Positions 1 to 10,758 are shown, counted from the first letter of the stretch. The stretch is 64,000 nucleotides of DNA from Saccharina japonica (GCA_008828725.1 MEHQ01003952.1:213292-277291), one strand, 5' to 3'. Numbers and translations: made by a program. The notes: generated by a model not told the origin, from the sequence alone.

Positions 1-188
1 TGGAAGTGCGATGTCCAAATATCAAACGGTTACTATATTTTACGTCCAGATTTTGGGTACTATTAATAAATAAACAAAAAAAAAAAAAAAAACTACACGA
101 TTACACCAGTACAACGCAGACACGAGGGAAATATGCAAGACGGCGATCAATCGACAGGCAGCCGATGGCCTAAGCCACACGCACGCTA

Positions 189-192
189 TGCC

Positions 193-236
<44 letters not shown>

Positions 237-345
237 GCGCCCCCCCAACCCCCAATCCCGAACCCCCGCCGCCTCCACCTCAAGTCCGCCTCCCCCACCC
301 CCCCCCCTCCCTCCCTTTCTTCCCCCTCCCCACCCGACGCGAGCA
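189..345. repeat. Poly-C and C-rich low-complexity tract
   Basis: A run of about 43 C followed by CCTCC/CCCCA-type sequence. It lies in the inferred intron downstream of the exon at 393-507 (minus strand). The Pro-rich and Gly-rich reading frames across it follow from homopolymer composition and are not evidence of protein. The exact run length is likely to be unreliable. Confidence 0.85.
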
Positions 346-392
346 GGCTGCGCCACATCCTGTAGGGGATGGGGGGGGCGGGGACAACGTAC

Positions 393-507
393 CTGCGAGA
401 GTATTTGCGGCGTCAGTGCTTCGGGGGCCCAGCGCTCGGTGAAGGGGGGCAGGTGCTCCAGGCGAGCCACGGGCTCGCCGCCCTCCTCTTCCACGTCCTC
501 TTCCAAC
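393..507 (-). CDS. Internal exon of a minus-strand gene, product not recognised (partial gene)
   Basis: I do not recognise the protein. On the minus strand a TTTTGGGGCAG acceptor precedes a 115-base open segment that ends in CTCTCGCAG, followed by the donor GTACGT. The exon supplies one base to a split codon and then 38 codons. Its translation is acidic and Glu-rich at the start (LEEDVEEEGGEPVARLEHLP), then continues PPFTERWAPEALTPQILSQ, a varied composition unlike the surrounding poly-Pro and poly-Gly shadows. The required upstream phase (2) matches the end of the exon at 1192-1967, so the split codon reads AG|G (Arg). It ends in phase 0, and any following exon would lie beyond the left edge. 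That the two exons join is inferred from phase and strand, with no transcript. Confidence 0.5.
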
Positions 508-789
508 CTGCCCCAAAACACACACAATAACAGCAAGGACAACGGCAACGACATCAACGCCAGTGTTATGGAAACAAACAACAACAAACACCAAACCACA
601 CTGTTGCGGGAGGGCATAGTAAATAGGGACCTACGGGAAAGACAAAAACCTAGATATATGTATCTCCCTTCTTTTTACTATTAATAACAATATTTGGTTC
701 TCGTAAGTATCTCCCTATTTTTCACTAACAACATTTGGTCCCTATTTGCTATGGTCTCCTGTAATACCAGCAACAACAAACGACACCAA

Positions 790-925
790 CAATGACAAAC
801 ACCATCACCACCAATGTTACTGCCAGCACCAGCACCACCACCAACAACAACAGACACCACCACTACCACCACCACCACCACCACCACCACCACCACCACC
901 ACCATCACCATCACCATCACCACTG
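790..925. repeat. CAC/CCA trinucleotide microsatellite
   Basis: Nearly pure CAC repeats with ATC interruptions, in the inferred intron between the exons at 1192-1967 and 393-507. All three plus-strand frames stay open (poly-His, poly-Pro or poly-Thr), as expected from the repeat alone. Confidence 0.9.
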
Positions 926-1191
926 TCGCCGACTCCACCAGTCGCCTCGCAAGGGACTGCCTGCACAACGCGTGCCACCCACGAGAATGTATGTCCCTCC
1001 GACTTTTCTCGTCGCTTCTCTATGTACGACCCTAAGGCGTGATTTTCCAAGCTTCGATCTGGTGGCCGCTAAGGTGCCTCAACAAATACGTTTTGATCAA
1101 ACTCACAGCTGACGCAAATTCAAACATCTGAAACACCCACGAATAAAAAAACGAGCGAAACCACAGCAACAAAAAAATGAGCCACCATCAC

Positions 1192-1646
1192 CTGAGCATC
1201 TCCTTCAGAGGCCGCTTCGCCATCGTTCTCAACACCAGCCCCCCGCCATCCTCCCCACCGTCCCCGCACCCCCTCCGATCGCCCCTACCCCTACCCCTAC
1301 CCCCACCCTCACTCCCGCCTCCTTCTCCTCTTCCGCCCCCTCCCGCGTCCGCGTCAGCGCCATCCCGTTCTCCTTCTCCCCCATCTCTGCTACCCGTACG
1401 AGAGCCGTCGTGATTTCCCCGTTCACCTTCGCCGGCATCACCGGCGTCACCACCGCCATCGCCACCACGACCACCACCACCACCACCGCCGCCGCCGCCG
1501 CCGCCGCCGCCGATTTCCTTCACGCCGATACCACCGGCGCTAGCTTCGCTCCCTTCGGCCACAACTTCCACCACTGCTCCCGCTGCTGCCGCTTGCTGTG
1601 CCGGCACAGCCGCCGCCAGCACAGCCGCCGCCGGCACAGCCGCCGC

Positions 1647-1678
<32 letters not shown>

Positions 1679-1816
1679 AGACACCCGAACCAGCCGCACC
1701 ATTACCCTCACCCGAGCCAACCGCATCATTACCCGCGTTCGCTCCTCCACCACCCGCAGCCCCCACAGCTACGGCCACCGCCGACGGAAAATCTCGGGCG
1801 CCTCTCGCTAAGCTGC

Positions 1817-1853
<37 letters not shown>

Positions 1854-1967
1854 ACCGGTACCGTACTTACCGTTACCGGCTACCTGGCCATCGTCGTCCG
1901 CAAGAGCGGCTTGAATGTCGATGTCGTCCATCGAGACGTCCGTCAAGCTCTGTTGGAGGTCCGCAGC
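1192..1967 (-). CDS. Large internal exon rich in Gly and Ala tracts, product not recognised
   Basis: An open minus-strand segment of about 258 codons. It starts after an ATAAG acceptor (a CAACAG acceptor at 1949 is an equal alternative) and ends at a clear donor, CTCAG|GTGATG. The ends have varied composition: AADLQQSLTDVSMDDIDIQA at the N side and MAKRPLKEMLR at the C side. The middle has poly-Gly runs of 12-14 residues, poly-Ala, and Arg/Gly/Asp/Glu-rich stretches, which suggests a disordered region. No domain is recognised. If the ATG at 1931-1929 is used, it could also be a first exon beginning MDDIDIQAAL. The exon begins in phase 0, matching the end of the exon at 2783-2871, and ends in phase 2, matching the start of the exon at 393-507. 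Trinucleotide tracts make the exact length uncertain. Confidence 0.5.
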
Positions 1968-1997
1968 CTTATGTCTCGGTACGGTGAAGCGGAAGCA

Positions 1998-2140
1998 TCG
2001 TGAACGAGGGGGCGGGGAGGGGAAGGGGTTGGGAAAGGTTGGGAGAGGGGAGGGGCGGGGGGGTTAGAACGGGAGGAGGGGGGAGGAAGGGGAGGGGGGC
2101 GGGGCGGGGCGCGGGGAGGGGGCGGGTTTTATTTCAATTT
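1998..2140 (+). other. G-rich tract, potential G-quadruplex cluster
   Basis: Many closely spaced runs of 3-7 G separated by short spacers on the plus strand. It lies just upstream (minus-strand sense) of the acceptor used by the exon ending at 1967, so on the sense strand it is a long C/T-rich tract and could serve as a polypyrimidine region. Confidence 0.6.
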
Positions 2141-2334
2141 TTGTACGATATATACGTACATGTTTGTGGCATACATCTGTTTTATTGATTGATATGTTTC
2201 GGTGGTAAATGGTTTGCCGGGTCGATTGGTCGAGGTGCTTCGACGGGCGGCCCAACCGCGGCTCACCCAGCAGTAGAGGAAGGGAGGAGGGAAGGAGGAA
2301 CGGAGGGGGGGGTGTCTCATGTTGTGCATCCGTA

Positions 2335-2482
2335 TCTATGACCATAAGACCCTCGACACCCTACAACGCGGGACGGAGCGTCGTATTGTTCACCAGGCCA
2401 GGCAGACAGATTGCTTGCACAAAAGCGCGAAAGCACGTGGGTGTGGGCGAGTCGCATGAAGGGTGAGCTAGCATCCTGACTA
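2335..2482 (-). repeat. Dispersed repeat family R1, inverted truncated copy
   Basis: Reverse-strand match to the repeat at 3690-3960, including the CCTCG(A)CACCCTACAACGCGGGACGGAGC block, the TTCACCAGGCCAGGCAGACA block and the GAGTCGCATGAAGGGTGAGCT block (given here in the inverted sense). Divergence is clearly higher than between the two tandem copies at 3.7-4.2 kb. It lies in the inferred intron of the minus-strand gene. Confidence 0.7.
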
Positions 2483-2532
2483 GATAGCCTCTGTGAGACA
2501 TGTTGTTGCATATGGATGACATCATCGACATA

Positions 2533-2612
2533 AGGGGGGGAGGGAGGGACGGAGGGAGGGAGGGACGGAGGGAGGGAGGGCGGGAGGGAAGGGCGGAACC
2601 AAGAGGAGCAAG
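2533..2612. repeat. GGGA/GGGAC microsatellite
   Basis: GGGAGGGAC-type units repeated with small variations. Low complexity, no coding signal of its own. Confidence 0.85.
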
Positions 2613-2782
2613 CCAGCAAGCAGAACCAGTCGGAGAGAAAGCCAGCAAGCCCCACTTTCCTGCTCGTGGGAGACGGGGCTCGCTCCGACGATTTTGTTTT
2701 TTTCGCCTCAAGGGGAGGGGAGGAGGAGGAGGAAAGGGGCGGGGGGGGGGGAGCAGGGGCATACCGCACACGTTGTGTTCAC

Positions 2783-2871
2783 CTTTGTGGACAGGCTCTT
2801 CTCCTCTTCCGCCATGCCGTCGTCGTCCTCCTCCCGCCTCGCACCCTTGGCATCGCCCAGGCCCAGCAGCG
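2783..2871 (-). CDS. Small internal exon of the same minus-strand gene, product not recognised
   Basis: On the minus strand a pyrimidine-rich acceptor (GCTCTCTCTCTCGGTGTCAAAAG) precedes 89 bases that read LLGLGDAKGARREEDDDGMA and then EEEKSLSTK after a split codon. The donor AAAG|GTGAAC follows directly. The exon starts in phase 1 and ends in phase 0. The phase-0 end fits the acceptor at 1967, so these two and the exon at 393-507 form one phase-consistent chain. The composition is charged, acidic and hydrophilic. At least one further upstream exon is needed; none was found between here and about 7 kb, where satellite and dispersed repeats dominate. Function unknown. Confidence 0.5.
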
Positions 2872-2952
2872 CTTTTGACACCGAGAGAGAGAGCAAAATA
2901 AAAAAACAAAAACCGTGAACCAAAAGCGAAGCAAAAGCGAAGCAAAAGGTCC

Positions 2953-3345
2953 ATGTCAAATGTCAAATGCCCATGTCAAATGTCAAACGTCAAATGTCCA
3001 TATCCATGTCAAATGTCCCTGTCCAATGTCGACTGTCAAATGTCCATGTCCATGTCAAATGTAAATGTCAATTTCGATGTCAATGTTAATGTCCATGTCC
3101 CTGTCAAATGTCCATGTCAAATGTCCAATATCAAATATCTATGTCAAATGTCCATGTCAAATGTGCATGTCCAAGTCAAATGTCAATGTCAAATGTCTAC
3201 CTGGTATGTCCATGTCCATGTCAAATGTCAATGTCAATGTCTAATGTCAAGGTCAACGCCCATGTCCATGTCCATATCCACGTCAAATGTCCATGTCAAA
3301 TGTCCATGTCAAATGTCCATGTCAAATGTCAAATGTGCATGTCCG
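2953..3345. repeat. Hexamer-based satellite, (A/C)ATGTC type
   Basis: About 390 bases made almost only of the six-base words CATGTC and AATGTC, with variants such as TATCCA and GTCAAC, in irregular order. Because the period is six, a frame stays open across the whole array and continues into flanking sequence, giving Met-Ser-Asn-Val and Cys-Pro repeats. That peptide is a by-product of the period. Confidence 0.9.
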
Positions 3346-3439
3346 TACATGGGCAAGCACCAAATGAATACCCCCCCGGCCATGCATGAAAATGAAGTAC
3401 ACCACCCCCCCCCTCCGTCTATGTATAAATATATGATAT

Positions 3440-3958
3440 ATTTATAGGTTGGGTTGGCGTCGGTTGGCAACGACGCTGTAAAACACGCCACTCGCTGCGT
3501 GGGCTAGACAACCGGGTGCCGTTTTTTTTTGTTTTTTTTTGGCGGTCACCAAAGCTGGCGGTCGAGTAGATCATTTGTGCGGGGTGGAGAACCTTTGTTC
3601 CGCACAAGGGGAATGGTCGTATCACGTAGTGTTAATATGGTAAGGCGTCCGCGAGGCAGTTACATAGTAAAACCCATTGCTGTCTCCGGAAGTGGCCACA
3701 CCAGAAATTAAATTAACTCATTGAAGCTGTCGTCCATATGCAAGTCCGCCTCAGAGGCGGTTCTTAGCAGGATGCAGCTCACCCTCCATGCGACTCGCCC
3801 AATACCTCACGGCGTTTCGCGCTTGGTGCAAGCAATGTCTGCCTGGTTGGTGAACACCCAACGCGCTCCGTCCCGGCATTGTAGGGATGCGAGGGTCTAT
3901 GGTCATATGACTACGGCCGTGCACAACATGAGTACCCCCCCCCCTCCCCCCACCAGCC
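3440..3958 (+). repeat. Dispersed repeat family R1, long copy with tRNA-like end
   Basis: Matches 51740-52205 in the same orientation and 25570-26078 inverted. It starts with a 67-base tRNA-like segment (3447-3513, sense on the minus strand). Shared blocks follow: GATCATTTGTGCGGGGTGGA, a TCGTATCACGTAGT block, and the GAAGCTGTCGTCC / CATGCGACTCGCC / TGCAAGCAATGTCTGCC blocks. The distal part (about 3690-3958) is duplicated in tandem immediately after. No transposase or reverse transcriptase frame is present. The copies end next to short poly-C runs. Confidence 0.8.
3447..3513 (-). ncRNA. tRNA-like segment at one end of repeat R1
   Basis: Read on the minus strand, 67 bases begin GGTTG and end CAACC, which can pair. 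Near the 3' side GCGTCG and CGACGC can pair around an 8-base loop. The R1 copy at 51746-51812 is also 67 bases and shows changes at paired positions (GGTGG/CCACC; GTGTCG/CGACGC). It is too diverged to be a functional tRNA and has no good internal promoter B box, so it is read as a tRNA-like relic. Confidence 0.4.
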
Positions 3959-4225
3959 CAGGGAGTGGCCACACCAGAAATTGCATTAACTCATTGAAGC
4001 TGTCGTCCATGTGCAAGTCCGCCTCAAAGGCGGTTCTTAGCAGGATGCAGCTCGCCGTCCATGCGACTCGCCCAATACCTCACGGCGCTTCGTGCTTTGT
4101 GCAAGCAATGTCTGCCGGGTTGATGAAAACCCAACGTGCTCCGTCCCGACATTGTAGGGATGCGAGGGTCTATGGCCATACGACTACGACCGTGCACGAC
4201 ATGAGTACCCCCCCCCCTCCTCCCG
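3959..4225 (+). repeat. Tandem duplicate of the distal part of repeat R1
   Basis: Starts GGGAGTGGCCACACCAGAAA, matching the GGAAGTGGCCACACCAGAAA junction near 3690, and repeats the following 260 bases with a few per cent differences. Each unit ends in a C-rich run (ACCCCCCCCCCT). Confidence 0.9.
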
Positions 4226-5690
4226 AACAGCGAAACAAAATAGGGGGGGGGCTCTGAAACCAATTGAAACAAAGGGAACAGAATAGAAAATAAAAAACGT
4301 TTTCCCCCATTTCGTCCTGTGATCACAGCGATCCGATTTGTTTTCCATTCTGACTTTCTTAGGAGTGTGGTGTTGTTTTCTCTTTATTTTGTGCGCCCTT
4401 GATCTCACAGCTGTGTGTGTGATTTGTTTCCCTATATATATTATATACATGTCATTCTAAGTCACGATAAATACATACATCGTCGGATCGTTCAACATAT
4501 ACGAAGTTTTCTTTGGTTTCTCGTGCTTCAGATGCCGGAGTTTCTAATGCCGGAAAGCTTCTGTGTGTTTTTGTTTGTTGGGTGCCATGTGATTTCCATT
4601 TATTTGGTTACCGGTCCTACCGCGGGTAAGACACTACATAAAAACATATCAAACACTTTCTCCTACTTAGTGGTCCAGCTACGTTGTCCTGGTAGTATAC
4701 GTCGGCACTGCTGTTTGCTGTTTGGCATAGCAAAGGGTACCTTGCCATGTATATATATATATGTATATGTATATACAAGGCTTTCCTTTGGAGTGGTTGT
4801 GAGATGGGAGTTGATATTCTTGCACGAATATAAATTGCTTGTCGTCGAGTTTGGGCCAGTCTGATAAAACTTGCAGTTGTATGGGGGTTTTAGCGTGGCC
4901 ACAATGACTTGCAATTTTACAGTATATTAAACGCTAGCCTACAGCAAGCCGTACACATGATGGCTGACGCAAGAACATTACAGCAGTAGTAAGGTAGTGC
5001 CCCCCCCGTACGCAGTAACTTAGTAGTTGCAGAGCAGCAACAAACAATACAAAGCGGCAGCCTATTTAGTGTGCCCGAACTCCGAAAATGAAAAATTACC
5101 TCTAATTCCGATACGAAATAAAAAATAGGAAATGCAGGGTAATTGTTGTATTGTTTTGACCAGATTGTACTCCCGAACCGGAATGAACGTGAATGTCTGG
5201 ATTCGTTATTTGGAGGCACTTGAGAAATCAGAGCAGAGGTTACGGGGTCAGGATTATAGTAAAAATCAATTTTACACTCTGAAAGCTATACGAAATAAGT
5301 TGGAATCACGTCCACTCGCATTTGTTTTTGTTGGATAATATGTATATTTTTTATGCTTGCCATCCGACAATGTGCAGTGTTGTTCCAAAAACGGCTGAGG
5401 GAACAGAAAGTGAGGAACTCTCCAGATCAATTATTGTTGGATAATTATTGGATAAATTACGAAACTATGTTTTGTTTTGGTTGGATTGTCAAATAAACCT
5501 TAAAACAATACTCTCGGGCGAGTACGTACAACTATCGAACGGGGCTACGAGTAAAGCTTGCAAGTCGAAGATCCTATCGGGTATGTCGTTGTTTTTTACC
5601 AATGAACATTTATCGTGGTCTACCAGGGTGTGTATGCTGGTTCGAGCCCCTTATACAATTCGTTAGCTCGGATCTTCCTAGGGGCGGGAT
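4226..5690. other. No supported gene or named repeat
   Basis: AT-richer sequence with short TATA/ATAT runs near 4430 and 4750. The small reading frames lack good flanking splice signals or recognisable motifs. I see nothing that I would annotate. Confidence 0.5.
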
Positions 5691-5734
5691 GTTCACTTAT
5701 CGCATTGCTTTGGGAGCTGGGAAGCACTTCCTGG

Positions 5735-5850
5735 TGGGGTCAAGGTACCGGCGTAGACCCAACCCAACCCCCAACCCTAACCCTAACTCTAACCCTAACC
5801 CAAACCGGAGCCAAAACGGACCAGAAACGGGCGAGAAACGCGGTTGCGGC
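5735..5850 (+). repeat. Dispersed repeat with interstitial telomere-like CCCTAA tract
   Basis: GTAGACCCAACCCAACC, then (CCCTAA)n-like units with one variant, then CGGAGCCAAAACGGACCAGAAACGG. The same order occurs at 60428-60525 on the same strand, so the tract belongs to a dispersed repeat and is not an isolated telomere relic. Confidence 0.75.
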
Positions 5851-6435
5851 GATTTTGCATCTAGCGACAAAAATTGCGAGAACATTCCGAGCGCGGACAA
5901 CAATTACTATGTGCGGACCATATGTACACAAATGTTAAAGACAAAATCATGCCTTATAGATCCGAGCTAACGGATTGTATGATGTACTCGCTGGTTCATG
6001 GACGAGTCGACAATATGTACCTGTTTTTTTATCAGACCCGAAGAGACAACGATGGTACTCTGCCCTTATAGGGGCGGTGTACGTATTGTTTGATACTGTA
6101 CTGTACATATGTGAGTACCCTGGAACGCGTCGTGATTCGTATACGTGCGGGTACGACTTGCTTATTTTCTTGGAACAATGACGAGTATTTTTGAGAGGAT
6201 TTCCCCTGAGTTTCCTGTCAAATAATACCGAAACAAGCGTACCTCATGCGCAGACGGAAAGTGCCAAAAACAGCAGCCTATTCACCGGGCAAGTAACTAC
6301 TGTACGCTACTACATCCATATCTGATGGTCGGTGATTTGTACCGCAACAGCGCAGCAATAAACACATACTTATATGATCTTCCGCCTGAGCTACCGTCGC
6401 AAACGTTGATTGAGTACTGCTGTTTGCTGTGCTGC

Positions 6436-6900
6436 AGTGCAGCAGCGGCGGCAGCAGCAGCAGCCGCAGCAGCCGCAGCAGTACGTCATAAGCTCTGCCT
6501 GAAAGTATGTATGATGTCGTCTCTCTACGCCCACCAAATGCCAGTTATGCAGCTATATATCATGAGCTTTTCTATCTGATAGTCTGTATGCTGGTGTCTT
6601 TTCCTTCGTGGTGCTGTACAAATGCCGGCCATCGGGCGACTACAGCAGTACGCCATGGCGATTGCGCACCAAAGCGCCCGCTGCTTCCGCTCGTTGCTGC
6701 TGCTGCTGCTGCTGCTCCAAAACTGCCCCCGCGCCCTGCCGCGCCCACAGCCACATTAGTTAGGCATGCGCTATCGCAGCAGCAGTCGATATTGTGCTGT
6801 TGATGCACATCATCAGCTCTGTGTGATGGCCTGTTTGACGATATCCCCGGCGAAGCATTTGGTGGCGAATCGCTGCTGCTGCTGCTGCTGCTGCTGTTTA
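6436..6900. repeat. Three short GCA/GCT trinucleotide tracts
   Basis: GCAGCAGCGGCGGCAGCAGC near 6436-6480, CTGCTG runs near 6690-6718 and near 6868-6897. Between them the sequence is GC-rich, without a convincing exon. Confidence 0.7.
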
Positions 6901-7429
6901 AATTCCGGGCATGCTCTGCCGTGCGTTGTCGCCGTTGCCGACAAACTAAAGTACGTACTATAGACTATAGACTAGTCGTGCTGCTGCCAGCAAAAAGTGA
7001 AAAGCTCAAAGCTATTTCGAAGCTGTCAATCGAAAGTTGGGCCGTTCGTCACCAAGAAAAGAGGTGTATTACGGTCCACTCGTAACTAACGACCGACCCC
7101 AGTTGACGTAATTGTCATGATATATAAATATGGTGACACCACTATCCACTAATATTTGCAAGATTTTGTTCGTATACAAGTACGAAACACTTCATTAACC
7201 AAAACAGGAAAGCTGCCCCAGCATGGATTTCATATTTCCTAATGGGTGTGATATACACTAGTTTCAGTGTGACGACTACATAATTTCATGTTTTCCTGTT
7301 AAGCTACGCCTGCTGTTGTTATTGCCTGTTTTATCATCAGGTACCTAGTATCCCGTATTGATCTACTCCTCCTATCAATACGAGCTATATATACTATCAC
7401 ACCCTGGACAATTCCTATTTCAAGAGTCT

Positions 7430-10280
7430 ATGTTGTCTATATTTTTTTGGGGGTTTAGTCTATTAATTGGAATTGCTCAACCACATGATTTTGATTGGAG
7501 TATATTCAATAAAATTGTCCTGGTAATCAATTTTGGATGCTGCCTACTAATTGGAATTGTTCAGACAAGTGATTTTGGGTGCTGTCAATTATTTGAATAT
7601 GCCTGCATATTTATTTGGAACATTCCTAATACAATAATAGTCTATTGTGGCTACAACTGATTCGGATGCTGTCTATTAATAGGATTTACCCACACAACGT
7701 ATTTTGATTGAAATACACTAATTGAAATTGTCCGGGTAACTGACTTTGGGTGCTGTCTGCAAATTGGAATTGTGCCGACAATTCATTTCGAGTGCTGGCT
7801 ATTAATTGGAATTGCCGAGACACTTGATTTGAAATGCTGTCTATTGAATGCAATTGTCCAACTAAATGATTTCGAGCGATTTCTATTGATTGGAATTGCC
7901 CAGTCAAATTATTTCGAGTGAGATCTATCAGTCGGATTTGTATAGCCACTTTTTTCAGGTGTTGTCTACCAATTGAAACAGCCAACCAAATGATTTCAAG
8001 TAAGGTTTAATTTTTACAATTGTCAAGGTCAGAAAAACAATATCGAATACTACTAGTTGAAAGGTCAGGACAAAGCCTATTGACTCAACCAACAATTCAA
8101 TTCGGAACGTCAGCACAGAAACCTGTTGACCCAACCACTCCTATGGATAGGCAAGGCCTGAAGCTAATTGCTGAAACAATTTCATTTGGAAAGTCAGGGC
8201 TGAAACCTAGTGATCGGACCATTCCTATCAATAGAAAGGAATATAGATAACTTATTGAAACAATTCCAATTGGACGGTGAGAGCAAAAACGGGTTGATTG
8301 GACGTTTCCAATTGTGAGACAAGACCAGAAAATAGTAACTGGAAAAATCTCTATTGGAAGGCCAGGACACAAACCTATTGGCCAAACCATTCCTTCTAAC
8401 GGATGCACCACGAAAACAGTACCTCGGCCAATTCCACTTTAATGGACTTCCGAAAGATCTATTGAAAAAGCAATGATAGTCCATTGTGGGTAGGTCCCGT
8501 ATGCTATTGAAGAAGTAGAAGATAATTGGAGTCTCCGGAACGAAAACGTTGCAGGGGACAATTCCCGTTAAGTAACAGAGCTCTAAAACAATTGCCTAAA
8601 CAATTATTATTAGTAGGTGGACTACAGTGTGTTGTTGCCTTTGCAAATCCAATTGCAGCAATATGGTAACAATCAATTGTCTGCCTCGTTTCATAAATAG
8701 GCTTTTAGGTGGGTATATTGTAGGCGCAATAGTCTCTTGCGGTGCTTATTGTTCAAGGCTGAAGCAGAAAGGGACTGAAAAAGCATTTTCCTAGTGATTA
8801 ATCGGCTGCCAAACATTGTGTCCGAGATATTTTAGTTGATGGGCATCCTCCGAATTATGTTGTCTCATCGATTCCAATCAATAGCCTGCTTCATGAATCA
8901 ATTGGTTCGGCAATTCCAATCGATAGACAGCCTCACGAATCGTTTGCCTTTGCAACTTGAGGAAATAGATTCCTAATGCATGCATTAATGTGCCAAATTC
9001 CAAGTACAGCGTCCGGAATCAGTTGTCCGGTAACATAATAATGTCTATTCCTGGAAATGCCATTTTGTCTGGACTATTTATTTCGAAGCCCGCCAAATGA
9101 ATGAAATAGCCAGGACAACTATTTAGAAATATGCCTGATACATGGAATTGCTCGCGCAATTAATTTAGAAGGATGTTAATTACATCGAATTGCCAGCACA
9201 ATTGGTTGAGAAGGATGTCTATCAAAAGGAATTGCCAGGACAATAGATGTAGAAGGATGCCCATTAAACGCAATCGCCAGCACAATTGCAAGTTCATTTA
9301 TGCCACTTAAGGGGCCCCTTCGGTCATGATGAAACAAGAGTACTCGCGTGATGACAAATATACATTTTTCGTTTTTTTTACAGCAGCAATACTATTTCTG
9401 GTATAATAACACCATATCAGTACTCCTTACAGAAAACGGCATAGCTCCGGTTCTAATACTCAGATCATCGCCCGTCAAACGTATAACTTGTTTGTTCTAG
9501 TCTCTAGGAGGTATTGGGACCCTTGTATCTGCAAGGAAGGGCAAGGATTGCTGTGTTTGCATCACGAAACGAAAGTGCTCCGCAGCAAGAGTTTGATCGT
9601 TTCGGAGCTCCTGTTTGGTATCTACGCCACGTAGGACGCTACGGGCGGTCGAACTAGAGGCCCAGGTACGTTTTCCTAGTAGTGCTCGGTGTCATCGTCG
9701 AAAATATGAGTCAAAACAGTATCAGCAGCCGGAGAAACTGAGATTTATCAAATTCGTCCTAGGGTACCAGGGGTATGGCGAGTCGTTTTCGAGTAAGAGG
9801 CAATGTTCGTGACGAACAAGGCGTCTGATCGATATGCCTCCCGAACCACAAATATTGGCCATGATCTAGGCTCTCTAAAACTTATCGGCGGGCGATCATC
9901 TGAGCATTAGAACCGTAGCTATGCTGTTTTCCGTAGGGAGTACTGGTATGGTGTTATTATACCAGAAATAGTATTGCTGCTGCAAAAAAATGTAGAATAT
10001 ATATATTTTCAACACTCAAAGTACTCGTATTTCATCGTGACCGAAGGGGCCCCTTAAATGGAATTGCCAGCACAATTTATTTAGGAGGGTGTTACTTTAA
10101 TGGAATTGCAATCGCCATTCATTTAGAGGGTGTCAATTGAATGGAATTGTCAGTACAATGGTTTTTAGAGGGGTGTCAATTAAAAATAATTGCCAGCACA
10201 ATTTATTTTGGAGAATATTAATTTCATGGAATTGCCAGCACCATTGGCATCGAAAATATTCTGCAATTGTCCATTAGCGT
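7430..10280. repeat. Degenerate tandem array with GGAATTG/CAATTCC motif, interrupted by a TIR element
   Basis: Units of roughly 40-60 bases built around TCTATTAATTGGAATTG, TGGAATTGCCAGCACAATT and GATTTTGGGTGCTGTCTATT. Motif order and strand sense change along the array: GGAATTG sense to about 8.0 kb, mixed or complementary to about 8.6 kb, and TGGAATTGCC sense from 9.1 kb. The array stops at 9306 and resumes at 10058 on the other side of an inserted element. No coding content is supported. Confidence 0.75.
9311..10053. mobile_element. Non-autonomous TIR element (743 bp) flanked by TTAA
   Basis: The ends are GGGGCCCCTTCGGTCATGAT and, inverted, GGGGCCCCTTCGGTCACGAT. The inverted similarity continues inward for about 180 bases on each side, with shared internal blocks such as GCAGCAATACTATTTCTGGT and AACACCATATCAGTACTCC. 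TTAA stands directly outside both ends (9307-9310 and 10054-10057); this may be a target duplication or part of the palindrome. The centre (about 9500-9850) has a 65-codon frame with no recognised motif and no transposase. The element cleanly splits the surrounding array, which shows insertion. Confidence 0.85.
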
Positions 10281-10682
10281 TACAACACATTGGGATTTTA
10301 TAATTCAATAGACTATGGGTTCACCAATGGGATTTCGTTGGTAACTGTTAATAGAAACTACTTCGAAGGGTGTATATGATAATAAATTTGGTGGACGACA
10401 GGGCCTGGTGAGTGTCTTGTCAATATAATTTTTCTGTGCCATAGAGCTCGATGCGTTCCAAATAATTGGAATTGGCGACCACAATTGCCAGTCAATTGTA
10501 AGATGCCCTGGCTCGCACGTGACTCGAGCCATCGGGTCATCGCCAAAATGCGCATTAACACCAGAGATCGAGAAACAAAAAGCTGGCGGCAGATACGTAC
10601 GAATATCATATGATACGCAAATATATCGCCTCGCGAGTTCCTTAAGCCATCAAGCACTTAAACCTCATGGCAAACTCGCCCG

Positions 10683-10758
10683 CGCAATGCTTGAACTCAA
10701 AACTAGTCTACAACACACCTTGCTCGAACTCAATACTAGTCTATTACACACCTTGGAC
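10683..10758 (+). repeat. Short tandem duplication, about 37 bp x 2
   Basis: The block CTTGAACTCAAAACTAGTCT / ACAACACACCTTG is followed directly by a near-identical copy (CTCGAACTCAATACTAGTCT / ATTACACACCTTGG). Confidence 0.8.

Noticed and set aside
40..442. Poly-Gly and poly-Pro reading frames on both strands at 0-0.45 kb
   Set aside because: They are translations of a C/G homopolymer run; no splice or start context supports them.
746..1112. Poly-His, poly-Thr and poly-Pro frames at 0.75-1.1 kb
   Set aside because: Shadows of a CAC microsatellite; all three frames are open, which argues against selection for one.
2953..3447. 164-codon frame across the hexamer satellite
   Set aside because: The period of six keeps frames open automatically; composition is only that of the repeat.
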